Below, piece by piece: positions 33,273 to 41,644 of a stretch of DNA of 64,000 nt. The notes under the pieces were generated by a model, which saw only the letters and a list, made by a program, of their open reading frames with translations, made no database searches and was not told where the DNA came from. The stretch's first letter is position 1; every line of letters begins with the position of its first letter. The stretch spans positions 3,070,001 through 3,134,000 of the forward strand of contig NZ_SOAU01000001.1 in the NCBI RefSeq assembly GCF_004364865.1, given 5' to 3'. Origin of the DNA: Ilumatobacter fluminis. GTDB lineage: Bacteria; Actinomycetota; Acidimicrobiia; Acidimicrobiales; Ilumatobacteraceae. The position numbers were made by a program, and so were the translations under genes.

Positions 33273-33948
33273 ACAGGAGGTCGGTGACGGCTCGGATGCG
33301 TGCGAAGTCGGCGCCCTCGTGGTCGTCATAGGGGTCGATCAGGACCGGGGTCAGACCGGCCGCCGTGGCGCCGCCGACGTCCATCACGACCGAGTCGCCG
33401 ACGTAGACGATGCGGTCACGCTCGAACTCGGCGAAGTACGGGAGTGCGAAGTCGAAGATGCGTGGGTCGGGCTTCGCCACCCCCACGACATGGCTGTCGA
33501 TCACGACGCGCATCGACGTGCACGGCCCGTCGCCGGCCTGGCAGATCTCGGCGACCGCGAGCGCGGCCTCCACCTGACCGCTCGCGTTCGACACCACGCC
33601 CATCGGCACGCCTCGTTCGGCCAGAGCGGCCAGGGCCGTGAGCGTCTCGGGGATCGCCCAGCGCCAGAGGTGCGCAGTCCGGGTGTGGTCGAGCACCACG
33701 GCTGCGTGGTCCACCAGATCGTCACGCACACCGACCGTTCGCACGTAGGTGACGTTGTACGAGTCCCACTCGGTCTCACCCTCGAGTTCTCGTGACTTGG
33801 CCGCCATGGCGGCGTAGTGCGCTCGCCGGTGCACCTCGACCGACGGCTCGCCGCCGTACGGCTCGAGCAGCGGGCCGAGCACCGTCGGGTCGGGCAGCAC
33901 CAGCACCCCGCCTGCGTCGAACAGGATCGCGTCGTAGTCGATGCCCAT
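33271..33948 (-). CDS. HAD-superfamily hydrolase
   Basis: 225 residues from ATG 33948. HAD motifs: motif I DAILFDAGGVL, with the Asp nucleophile and a Gly-Gly-Val in place of the common DxDGTL second Asp (as in YihX-type members), motif II MGVVSNASG, motif III Lys in VGVAKPDPRIF and motif IV VYVGDSVVMDVGGA. Predicted phosphatase or dehalogenase-like enzyme in the cytoplasm, substrate unknown. Five bases downstream of the lipoprotein gene at 33954-35093, same direction. Confidence 0.88.
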   Translation of the reverse strand: MGIDYDAILFDAGGVLVLPDPTVLGPLLEPYGGEPSVEVHRRAHYAAMAAKSRELEGETEWDSYNVTYVRTVGVRDDLVDHAAVVLDHTRTAHLWRWAIPETLTALAALAERGVPMGVVSNASGQVEAALAVAEICQAGDGPCTSMRVVIDSHVVGVAKPDPRIFDFALPYFAEFERDRIVYVGDSVVMDVGGATAAGLTPVLIDPYDDHEGADFARIRAVTDLL

Positions 33949-33953
33949 GACGG

Positions 33954-35093
33954 TCAGTCCAGCGTGAGCGGATCGATGCCGCACAGATCCAGTGCGCCGA
34001 GCACGTCTTCGGCGGTGAATCCCTCGATGTTGCCGACGAGCAGCTCGTCGTACAGACATTGGGCGCCCTCCTCGTCGACACCCATCGCCATGAACTGCTC
34101 GACGTAGAGGTCTTCGAGTTCGCCCGCCGACGACAGGTCGGGCGAGGTGATCTGCTCCATCGAGACGCCACAACCGAGCATGGTGGCGAGCACGAGGTCT
34201 TCGTCGACGTCGCTCGGCGGCAACGCCTCGATCTCGGCGGTCACGCACTCGATCTGGTCGTCGTCGAGACCGATCGAGGCGAGGCTGGTGGCCAGCAGGT
34301 CGTCACCGACGGCGAGGTCGGGTGCGACGGCGGTGCCGATCTCCTCCAGACGGTCCAGATCGATGCCGCAGAACTCGAAGATCGGGATGAGGGCGTCGGG
34401 GTCTTCGAGCGACGACGGGTCCGAGAAGTCCATCTCCTGGAAGATGCACGCCGCTTCGGGCATCGTGAACCCCGAGGCGACGAGCTGGCCGATGAACTGG
34501 TCGCGGAGTGAACCGTCGCTGAAGCTGAAGTCGTCGTCGGGTTCGTCGGGGTCGACGTCGTCGTCGAACTCGAAGCCGCAGTGCTCGGCGTTGAACGCCC
34601 GGATCTCGTCCCGGGCGGCGTCGCGCTCGGCGTCGAGTTCGTCGACCAGGGAGAGGTCGGCCACGAGCATGTCGTAGCCGGCGTCGGCGAGCGCGTCTCG
34701 GAACTGGCCGCTGATGTCGGCCGACGTGGCGACGGCGTCGGCGATCTCGGCCGGGGCCGAGTCGACCGACGCTTCGAGCGCCGGGATCAACTGGTCGAGG
34801 TATTCCTCCACCGCTGCCGGGTCGGTGTAGTCGACCAGGTCGCTCTCACTGCTCAGGGTCTCGACCTCGATCGCGACGGCGCACCAGTCGGCGAACTCGC
34901 CGGCCGGCGCCGTCGTGTCGTCGGGTGCCGTCGTCGACGGTGCATCGGTGGCGGGCGCCGGAGCGCTGGTGCTCGGCGTCGCCGTCGTCTCGGGGGCGGC
35001 GTCGGTGGTCGAGGCCGACTCGTCGTCGCCTCCACTGCACCCGGCGATCACCAGTGCGCCGACGAACAGGAGCGCCGGGATTCGGGGAGTCAT
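33954..35093 (-). CDS. Acidic lipoprotein, unknown function
   Basis: 379 residues from ATG 35093. Signal and lipobox MTPRIPALLFVGALVIAGC, a Ser/Thr/Ala/Pro linker, then an acidic helical body containing repeated ~60-residue elements with a C-x(n)-DL/GIDP pattern (AACIFQEMDF...FEFCGIDLDRL, IECVTAEIEAL...LGCGVSMEQI, QCLYDELLVG...LDLCGIDPLTL). Two Cys occur in each, which may form a disulfide per repeat. The repeat resembles small helical Cys-pair domains common in acidimicrobial lipoproteins. Function not known. Confidence 0.65.
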   Translation of the reverse strand: MTPRIPALLFVGALVIAGCSGGDDESASTTDAAPETTATPSTSAPAPATDAPSTTAPDDTTAPAGEFADWCAVAIEVETLSSESDLVDYTDPAAVEEYLDQLIPALEASVDSAPAEIADAVATSADISGQFRDALADAGYDMLVADLSLVDELDAERDAARDEIRAFNAEHCGFEFDDDVDPDEPDDDFSFSDGSLRDQFIGQLVASGFTMPEAACIFQEMDFSDPSSLEDPDALIPIFEFCGIDLDRLEEIGTAVAPDLAVGDDLLATSLASIGLDDDQIECVTAEIEALPPSDVDEDLVLATMLGCGVSMEQITSPDLSSAGELEDLYVEQFMAMGVDEEGAQCLYDELLVGNIEGFTAEDVLGALDLCGIDPLTLD

Positions 35094-35134
35094 GTGGCCA
35101 CGGTACCCGGGGAGCGCCGGCGGCCGGTGGCAGC

Positions 35135-35938
35135 TCAGACGATGCCGGTACGCAGGAGTTCCGGCGCGAACGGGCACTCGGAACGCAGTGCGACGCCGAC
35201 CTGGGTCGACCGGCCGTCCGCGTTGATCACCACGTCGACCAGGTCGATCGGCAGATCGTCGACCGACGCTCCCCACCCGTCGTCGTCGGGGATCGCTCGT
35301 CGGGCGACCTCGGCGACGTACTGGTGCGGGATGCGGGTCCCGGTCGGGGTGACGAGCCACACGGGTGTGCCGGCCGACGACGCCGTCGCGGCCAACACCT
35401 GACTGCCCAGCGTCGTGAGCACGCGACGGTCGCACGCAGCGGCGGCTTCGATCAGCACGAGGTCGGCGTCGGCGACCGCGGCCGGGAGCTGGTCGTGGGT
35501 GATCGGTTCGGCGGCGACCTCGGCGCGGTCGAGGCGACGGACCAGGTCGCCTGCCCGGAACTCGCTGTCGGCGCACCAGACACGCAGGTCGTCGCGGCCG
35601 ACCAGGGCGTCGGCAATGGTGGGCGGGTATCCGACCGTCACCACGGCGCCGTCGGCGGGCAGTGCGGAGGTGAGGCGTGCGGTGACCGGGTCGTCCATCA
35701 GCACGTCGGCCAACTCCCACGCCAGCGTCGACGGGTCGTCGGACACCAGCAACTGGGCGCACAGCCACCACATCGGTCCGGCGTCGGGGTGACGTTCGAT
35801 CATGCGCCGGCTGGCGACGACGAGGTTCGCCGGGTCGGCGCGGAGCGAGCCGAGGGCGAACGCCGCCTCGCGAGCGAGGTCGCCCGGGTCGCCTCCACCG
35901 GAGCGTGCCACGTAGCGCAGATGCTCGATCGGATGCAC
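35135..35938 (-). CDS. Conserved hypothetical protein, eIF2B/ribose-bisphosphate isomerase-like (tentative)
   Basis: 267 residues. IEHLRYVARSGGGDPGDLAREAAFAL at the N-terminus and ADLVLIEAAAACDRRVLTTLGSQVLAATASSAGTPVWLVTP in the C-terminal half follow the order and feel of eIF2B-alpha/MtnA-type Rossmann folds (a VDLVLVGADAI-like strand-loop). The catalytic residues of MtnA are not evident. The gene is separated from the next by a palindrome in a divergent gap of 136 bases. Family membership is a low-confidence guess from motifs. Confidence 0.45.
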   Translation of the reverse strand: MHPIEHLRYVARSGGGDPGDLAREAAFALGSLRADPANLVVASRRMIERHPDAGPMWWLCAQLLVSDDPSTLAWELADVLMDDPVTARLTSALPADGAVVTVGYPPTIADALVGRDDLRVWCADSEFRAGDLVRRLDRAEVAAEPITHDQLPAAVADADLVLIEAAAACDRRVLTTLGSQVLAATASSAGTPVWLVTPTGTRIPHQYVAEVARRAIPDDDGWGASVDDLPIDLVDVVINADGRSTQVGVALRSECPFAPELLRTGIV

Positions 35939-35990
35939 CCCACCAACCTACGCCCTCCCCCACCCCCGATTCACTCGCGCCGACCCGACC

Positions 35991-36034
35991 AAGGCGTGAA
36001 CAAACTGCGGAACTATTCCGCAGTTTGTTCACGC
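35991..36034. repeat. Palindrome of the AAGGCGTGAACAAACTGC family, copy 2
   Basis: Left arm 35991-36012 and right arm 36016-36034 pair around loop cta, identical to the copy at 22384-22430 except for the last three bases. Located between divergent genes, so it is not a terminator for either. Confidence 0.85.
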
Positions 36035-36074
36035 ATTCGGCGGGTTGTGGTGGGGGTCGGTAGGATCGCACGCC

Positions 36075-36563
36075 GTGGCGACGAAACTGCCTGACGATCT
36101 GATGTTGCGCCCCCTCGGAGGCGAAGCCCGCGAGCTGGCCGAGTGGCTCACGACGTTCCATCTGGCGAGCGTCGTCCTCGACCCGTACACCAACGAGAGC
36201 GCCTGGGTCCTCAAGACCGCCGTCCGCATCCTCGAGGAGTTCCGCGGTTCGCACGCTCGCGTCAACTTCGTCGTGACGGCCGACGACGCCGACGCCAAGA
36301 AATTCCTGGGCCCGCTCACCGAGCAGTTCCTGGTGTTCACCGACCCCGACCGCAGCTTCGTGAAGGCGCTCGAACTCGAGTCGCTCCCGGCGTTCGTGTT
36401 CGTCCGCGTCGACGGTGAGGCCGTCGCCACGGCCGAGGGCTGGAGCCCCGAGTCGTGGGAGGCCGTCGCCGACGCCATCTCCGACACCACGCGCTGGAGC
36501 CCGCCGACGATCCCGGCGCCCGGCGACCCGGTGGCGTTCGCCGGCTCGCCCGCCGCCGGCTGA
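36075..36563 (+). CDS. Conserved actinobacterial protein with thioredoxin-like profile
   Basis: 162 residues from GTG 36075. The alternating beta-alpha pattern (RVNFVVTADDADAKKFL, EQFLVFTDPDRSFVKAL, LPAFVFVRVDGEAVATAEGW) and the LPAFV turn resembling a cis-Pro strand suggest a thioredoxin-like fold. No CxxC is present, so it is not a classical redox thioredoxin. Ends 3 bases before the hrpB start, likely co-transcribed. Function unknown. Confidence 0.6.
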   Translation: MATKLPDDLMLRPLGGEARELAEWLTTFHLASVVLDPYTNESAWVLKTAVRILEEFRGSHARVNFVVTADDADAKKFLGPLTEQFLVFTDPDRSFVKALELESLPAFVFVRVDGEAVATAEGWSPESWEAVADAISDTTRWSPPTIPAPGDPVAFAGSPAAG

Positions 36564-36566
36564 CCT

Positions 36567-39038
36567 GTGGCCGGCCGGCCGCTCCCCGACCTGCCGGTCG
36601 TCGAGACCTTCCCCGCACTCCGCACCGCACTCGCCGACCACGGCACCGCCGTACTCGTCGCTCCCCCGGGAGCCGGCAAGACGACCCTCGTACCGCTCGC
36701 GCTGCTCGACGAGCCGTGGCTCGAGGGACGCAAGATCGTCGTCCTCGAACCCCGCCGCCTGGCCACCCGGGCCGCTGCCCGACGAATGGCCGACCTGCTC
36801 GGCACCGAGGTCGGCGGCGTCGTCGGCTACCAAACCCGCGACGAGCGCCACCTCGGCCCCGACACCCGGATCGAGGTCGTCACCGAGGGCATCCTCACCC
36901 GTCGGCTCCAGACCGATCCCGAGCTGCCCGGTGTCGGCCTGGTCGTGTTCGACGAGGTGCACGAGCGCAACCTGCCGACCGACGTGGGGCTCGCCTTCTC
37001 CCTCGACGCCCGGTCGACGCTCCGCCCCGACCTGCGCATCCTCGCCATGTCGGCGACGCCCGACACCGACGCCCTCGTCACCGCGCTCGGCGACGCGCCG
37101 CTGATCGAGAGCGAAGGACGGATGTTCCCGGTCGACATGCGGTGGGCGCCGCGCGACCGCAAGGAGCGCATCGAACAGGCGACCACCCGCACCGTCGTGC
37201 AGGCGCTGCGTGACGAACCGGGCGACGTCTTGGTGTTCCTCCCCGGCATCGGCGAGATCCGACGTACCCAGGAGCAGCTCACGGGCCAGGTCGGTGCCGA
37301 CGTCGACGTGTACCCGCTGGCCGGCGCTCTCTCGCTCGCCGAGCAGGATCAGGCGCTCGCTCCCTCGCCACCGGGGCGACGACGGGTCGTACTCTCGACC
37401 GACATCGCCGAGACGTCGCTGACCGTCGACGGCGTTCGAGTGGTCGTCGACTCCGGACTCGCCCGGGCACCGCGCTTCGACGTCCGGACCGGCATGACCC
37501 GACTGACGACGATCTCGACCAGTCGCGCCTCGGCCGAGCAGCGGGCGGGCCGCGCCGGCCGCGTGGAGCCCGGCGCCTGCTACCGGCTGTGGAGCAAGAT
37601 CGAGCACGGGAGCCGCCCGGCACACCGCGCTCCGGAGATCACCGAGGTCGACCTCGCCGGACTGGCGCTCGAGCTCGCGTCGTGGGGCACCGCGGCCGAC
37701 GATCTCGCGTTCCTCACGCCGCCGCCCCGGAAGGCGATGCGGAGCGCCACCGAACTCCTCGAGCGACTCGAGGCGATCGATGCCGACGGCCGGCTCACCG
37801 ACGTCGGTCGACAGATGCTCGGCCTCCCGGTACACCCGAGGCTCGCCCGGATGCTGGTCGACGAGCGCTCACCGCTCGGCTGCGCACTCGCCGTACTGCT
37901 CGACGAGCGTGACGTGCTGCGAGGCCGCCCGGACGAACTCCCGGCCGACCTCGGGCTCCGGCTGCGGTTGATCGCCGGTCGTGGCGGCCACGATCAGGCC
38001 GATCGGCGGGCGGTCGACCAGGTCCGGCGGCGCGCACGCGACCTCGCACGACGCCTCCGGATCAGCTTCGACACCGACCTGATCGACCCCGACCGGGCCG
38101 GCCTGGCCCTCCTCCATGCGTTCCCCGACCGGCTCGGTGTGCGACGCCGGCCCGGGCAGTTCCAGCTCCGTGGCGGCACGGGAGCCTGGCTGGCCGACGA
38201 CGACCCACTTGCCCACGAACCGTTCGTCGTCGCCGCCGACCTCGACGGCAAACGGAACCGAGCCCGGATCCGACTCGGCGCCGGACTCGACGGCGACGAG
38301 GTGGCGCTGGTCTTCGGTGACGAGGTCGTCGAACGGACCGAGCTCGCATGGGACACCGATCGCGACGAACTCGTCGAACGGGTCGAACGACGGCTCGACT
38401 CCATGCAACTGGGAGCGACGACCCGGCGACCCGAACCCGGCGAGGCGACCACGGCGGCGCTGATGGACCGGGTGCGCGCGACCGGGCTCGCCGTGCTCGG
38501 CTGGTCGGGTGCCTCGATCGCGCTCCGACAGCGAGTCGACTTCCTGCACCGTGCCCTCGGCGACCCGTGGCCCGACTGGAGTGTCGAGGCACTCGCCGAC
38601 ACCGTCGACGATTGGCTCGCCCCGTACCTGCCCGGGGCGACCGGGCGTCGCGACCTGGAGCGGCTCGACCTCGTCATGGTGCTGCGCTCGCAACTGCCGT
38701 GGCCGCAGGGCGCCGATCTCGACGAGTTGGCGCCGGCGACGCTCGAACTGCCGACCGGCCGTTCGGTGCCGATCGACTACCGCAGCGACGAACCCGAGGC
38801 GAGCGTGCGGGTGCAAGACCTGTTCGGCACGACCGTCCATCCCACCGCCGGCGGCCGACCGATCGTGCTCAGCCTGCTGTCGCCCGCCGACCGGCCGATC
38901 CAGGTGACCGCCGACCTCCCCGGGTTCTGGACCGGGACGTGGGCCGACGTGAAGAAGGAGCTCGCGGGCCGCTACCCCAAGCATCACTGGCCCGACGACC
39001 CGGGCGGTGCCGAGCCGAAGCGTCTCAAGGGACGCTGA
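36567..39038 (+). CDS. hrpB: ATP-dependent helicase HrpB
   Basis: 823 residues from GTG 36567, typical HrpB length. DEAH-box motifs: Walker A PPGAGKTT (33-40), EPRRLATRAAA (Ia), DEVHERN (129-135), MSATPD (III), STDIAETSLTVDGV and the Arg-finger segment SAEQRAGRAGR. The C-terminal HrpB-specific region ends with ELAGRYPKHHWPDDP, which is diagnostic. Predicted RNA-dependent ATPase of uncertain biological role. A TauE-like gene starts within its stop codon. Confidence 0.93.
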   Translation: MAGRPLPDLPVVETFPALRTALADHGTAVLVAPPGAGKTTLVPLALLDEPWLEGRKIVVLEPRRLATRAAARRMADLLGTEVGGVVGYQTRDERHLGPDTRIEVVTEGILTRRLQTDPELPGVGLVVFDEVHERNLPTDVGLAFSLDARSTLRPDLRILAMSATPDTDALVTALGDAPLIESEGRMFPVDMRWAPRDRKERIEQATTRTVVQALRDEPGDVLVFLPGIGEIRRTQEQLTGQVGADVDVYPLAGALSLAEQDQALAPSPPGRRRVVLSTDIAETSLTVDGVRVVVDSGLARAPRFDVRTGMTRLTTISTSRASAEQRAGRAGRVEPGACYRLWSKIEHGSRPAHRAPEITEVDLAGLALELASWGTAADDLAFLTPPPRKAMRSATELLERLEAIDADGRLTDVGRQMLGLPVHPRLARMLVDERSPLGCALAVLLDERDVLRGRPDELPADLGLRLRLIAGRGGHDQADRRAVDQVRRRARDLARRLRISFDTDLIDPDRAGLALLHAFPDRLGVRRRPGQFQLRGGTGAWLADDDPLAHEPFVVAADLDGKRNRARIRLGAGLDGDEVALVFGDEVVERTELAWDTDRDELVERVERRLDSMQLGATTRRPEPGEATTAALMDRVRATGLAVLGWSGASIALRQRVDFLHRALGDPWPDWSVEALADTVDDWLAPYLPGATGRRDLERLDLVMVLRSQLPWPQGADLDELAPATLELPTGRSVPIDYRSDEPEASVRVQDLFGTTVHPTAGGRPIVLSLLSPADRPIQVTADLPGFWTGTWADVKKELAGRYPKHHWPDDPGGAEPKRLKGR

Positions 39039-39778
39039 TGCTCGCCGCTCAGATCGTCGGCGTCGACGCCGGCCTCATGGTGCTCGCCATGGTGATCGTG
39101 CTGATCGGTGCCGCCACCCAGGCGTCGATCGGCGTCGGACTCGGCCTGATGGCGGCGCCCACGCTGAGCTTGATCGACCCGGCGTTCATCCCGGGGGCGT
39201 TGACCTTGTCGATCCCGCCGCTCGTGGTGGGGATGGCGTGGCGCGAACGCGCGCACATCGACTCGACCATCTATCGAGCCGTCCCGGCCCGTTTCGTCGG
39301 ATCGGTCGCCGGCGCTGCCCTGGTGGCGTCGCAGGGCGACGAGGCCGTGACGATCGTGGTCGGGCTCGCCGTGCTGCTCGCCGTGGTCGCCTCGGTCACC
39401 GGCCTGCATGTCCGGCCGACACTGCGAAACCAGTTGATCGCCGGCACCGGGTCGGGGTTCGCCGGCACGGTGGCGGGCGTCGGCGGCCCGCCGATGGCGA
39501 TCACCTACCAGCACTCCGATCCACGGGTACTCCGGGCGACGCTGGCGGTTTTCAACACGATCGGTCTGATCTGTTTCACGCTGCCGTCGCTCGTGATCGC
39601 CGGGGTGACCGGCTGGCGCGAGGTGCAGCTGGCGTGCTTCCTGATCCCGAGCGTCATCGCCGGCTTCTCCGTCGGCAAGTACACGATCGCCAAGCTCCCA
39701 CCCGAACGGGTGCGTCCGTTCGTCCTCGTCGTCTGCGCCGCCAGCGCCGTCCTCGTCCTCGCCAAGAGCCTGGCCTGA
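39038..39778 (+). CDS. TauE/SafE-family sulfite exporter-like membrane protein
   Basis: 246 residues from ATG 39038, sharing a base with the hrpB stop (TGATG). Eight hydrophobic segments in two repeats; the characteristic motifs are GAATQASIGVGLGLMAAP near the first helix and GFAGTVAGVGGPPMAI in the second repeat. Predicted export of small organic or sulfur anions across the cytoplasmic membrane. Translation is coupled to hrpB, which is functionally unrelated. Confidence 0.85.
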   Translation: MLAAQIVGVDAGLMVLAMVIVLIGAATQASIGVGLGLMAAPTLSLIDPAFIPGALTLSIPPLVVGMAWRERAHIDSTIYRAVPARFVGSVAGAALVASQGDEAVTIVVGLAVLLAVVASVTGLHVRPTLRNQLIAGTGSGFAGTVAGVGGPPMAITYQHSDPRVLRATLAVFNTIGLICFTLPSLVIAGVTGWREVQLACFLIPSVIAGFSVGKYTIAKLPPERVRPFVLVVCAASAVLVLAKSLA

Positions 39779-39784
39779 CGGCCC

Positions 39785-39860
39785 ATGGGGTCGGATACGT
39801 TTCGTCGACGACCGTCCTCGCCCGACGACACCCGGCCGACGAAACGTCTCCGACCCCATT
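39785..39860. repeat. Inverted repeat, GGGGTCGGATACG family copy (mismatched)
   Basis: Left arm at 39785-39807 (atggggtcggatacgtttcg) and right arm at 39838-39860 (cgacgaaacgtctccgaccc) pair with a one-base difference (gata versus tctc) over a 30-base spacer, between co-directional genes. Same sequence family as 56564-56609. Confidence 0.75.
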
Positions 39861-39907
39861 CGTCGGGGATGCGGTGGGCGGACTGAGCCGGGCGTAGGGT
39901 TTCGGGC

Positions 39908-41569
39908 ATGGCTGATGACGATTTCGGGTTCACGGAACTGTTGCCGCTCGGGCCCGACCAGACCCAGTACCGGCTGATCACGACCGAAGGCGTGTCGACC
40001 GTCGACACCGAGCTCGGCACCTTCCTCAAGGTCGAGCCGGAGGCGATCCAGCGCCTTACGGCCGAAGCGATGCACGACATCGCCCACTTCCTCCGACCCG
40101 GGCACCTCCAGCAGCTGCGCAACATCCTCGACGACCCCGAGGCCAGCGACAACGATCGCTTCGTCGCCACCGACCTGCTGAAGAACGCGGCCGTCGCAGC
40201 CGGCGGCGTGCTGCCGATGTGCCAGGACACCGGTACCGCCATCGTCAAGGGCAAGAAGGGCCAGAACGTCCACACCGGCGGCGGCGACGAGCGCTCGATC
40301 GCCCGCGGTATCCAGGACACGTATCAGACGAGCAACCTGCGGTACAGCCAGATGGCGCCGCTCACCATGTACGACGAGAAGAACACCGGCACGAACCTGC
40401 CGGGCGAGATCAAGATCTCGGCGATCGACGGCGACGAGTACAAGTTCCTGTTCATGGCCAAGGGTGGCGGCTCGGCCAACAAGAGCTACCTGTTCCAGGA
40501 GACGAAAGCCCTGCTCAACGAGGCCACGCTGCTGCCGTGGATCTTCGAGAAGATCCAGACGCTCGGCACCGCCGCCTGCCCGCCGTACCACCTGGCGATC
40601 GTCATCGGCGGCACCTCGGCCGAGTTCGCCGTCGAAACGGCCAAGCTCGCCTCCGCCCGCTACCTCGACGCGCTCCCGACCGAGGGTTCCGAGCTCGGCC
40701 ACGGCTTCCGCGACCTCGACCTCGAGAAGAAGGTGCTCGAACTCGCCCAGACGACCGGCATCGGCGCCCAGTTCGGCGGCAAGTACTTCTGCCACGACGT
40801 TCGCATCATCCGACTCCCCCGCCACGGCGCCAGCTGCCCCGTCGGCATCGCCGTGTCGTGCTCGGCCGACCGGCAGGCGCTCGGCAAGATCACCCGCGAA
40901 GGCGTCTTCCTCGAACAGCTCGAGACCGACCCGGCCCGTTTCCTGCCCGACGTCACCCATGACGACCTCGACGGCAGCGACGTGGTGCACATCGATCTCA
41001 ACCGCCCGATGAGCGACATCCGCGCCGAGCTGTCGAAGTACCCGGTGAAGACGCGCGTGATGCTGACCGGCCCGATGGTCGTCGCTCGTGACATCGCGCA
41101 CGCCAAGATCAAGGAGCGCCTCGACGCCGGCGAGCCGATGCCGCAGTACCTGCAGGACCACTGCGTCTACTACGCCGGCCCGGCCAAGACCCCCGAGGGC
41201 TACGCCTCGGGCTCGTTCGGCCCCACCACGGCGGGCCGGATGGACGCCTACGTCGAGCAGTTCCAGGCCGCCGGCGGCTCGATGATCATGCTCGCCAAGG
41301 GCAACCGCAGCCAGCAGGTCACCGACGCATGCAACGCCCACGGTGGCTTCTACCTCGGCTCGATCGGCGGACCGGCCGCACGCCTCGCGCTCGACAACAT
41401 CAAACAGGTCGAGGTGCTCGAGTATCCCGAACTCGGCATGGAGGCCGTCTGGAAGATCGAGGTCGAGGACTTCCCGGCGTTCATCGTGGTCGACGACAAG
41501 GGCAACGACTTCTTCCAGCAGGTCAAGGTCGAAGCGGCCCAGCGAGCCACCAACGTCCGACTGGGCTGA
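39908..41569 (+). CDS. fumA: Class I fumarate hydratase (iron-sulfur type)
   Basis: 553 residues, single-chain class I fumarase (alpha and beta parts fused). Cluster cysteines are in PMCQDTGTA (Cys105), [11 protein letters not shown] and [18 protein letters not shown]. The beta part carries [12 protein letters not shown] and [10 protein letters not shown]. It interconverts fumarate and malate in the TCA cycle using an oxygen-sensitive [4Fe-4S] cluster. Monocistronic by spacing; the Mrp operon starts 75 bases further on. Confidence 0.93.
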   Translation: MADDDFGFTELLPLGPDQTQYRLITTEGVSTVDTELGTFLKVEPEAIQRLTAEAMHDIAHFLRPGHLQQLRNILDDPEASDNDRFVATDLLKNAAVAAGGVLPMCQDTGTAIVKGKKGQNVHTGGGDERSIARGIQDTYQTSNLRYSQMAPLTMYDEKNTGTNLPGEIKISAIDGDEYKFLFMAKGGGSANKSYLFQETKALLNEATLLPWIFEKIQTLGTAACPPYHLAIVIGGTSAEFAVETAKLASARYLDALPTEGSELGHGFRDLDLEKKVLELAQTTGIGAQFGGKYFCHDVRIIRLPRHGASCPVGIAVSCSADRQALGKITREGVFLEQLETDPARFLPDVTHDDLDGSDVVHIDLNRPMSDIRAELSKYPVKTRVMLTGPMVVARDIAHAKIKERLDAGEPMPQYLQDHCVYYAGPAKTPEGYASGSFGPTTAGRMDAYVEQFQAAGGSMIMLAKGNRSQQVTDACNAHGGFYLGSIGGPAARLALDNIKQVEVLEYPELGMEAVWKIEVEDFPAFIVVDDKGNDFFQQVKVEAAQRATNVRLG

Positions 41570-41644
41570 CCCACCCGGCCCGAACCGGGCGCTCGGTATA
41601 CTCGCCCCGGTTCGGCGGGTGATCCCGCCTGCTTCGTTCCCATC

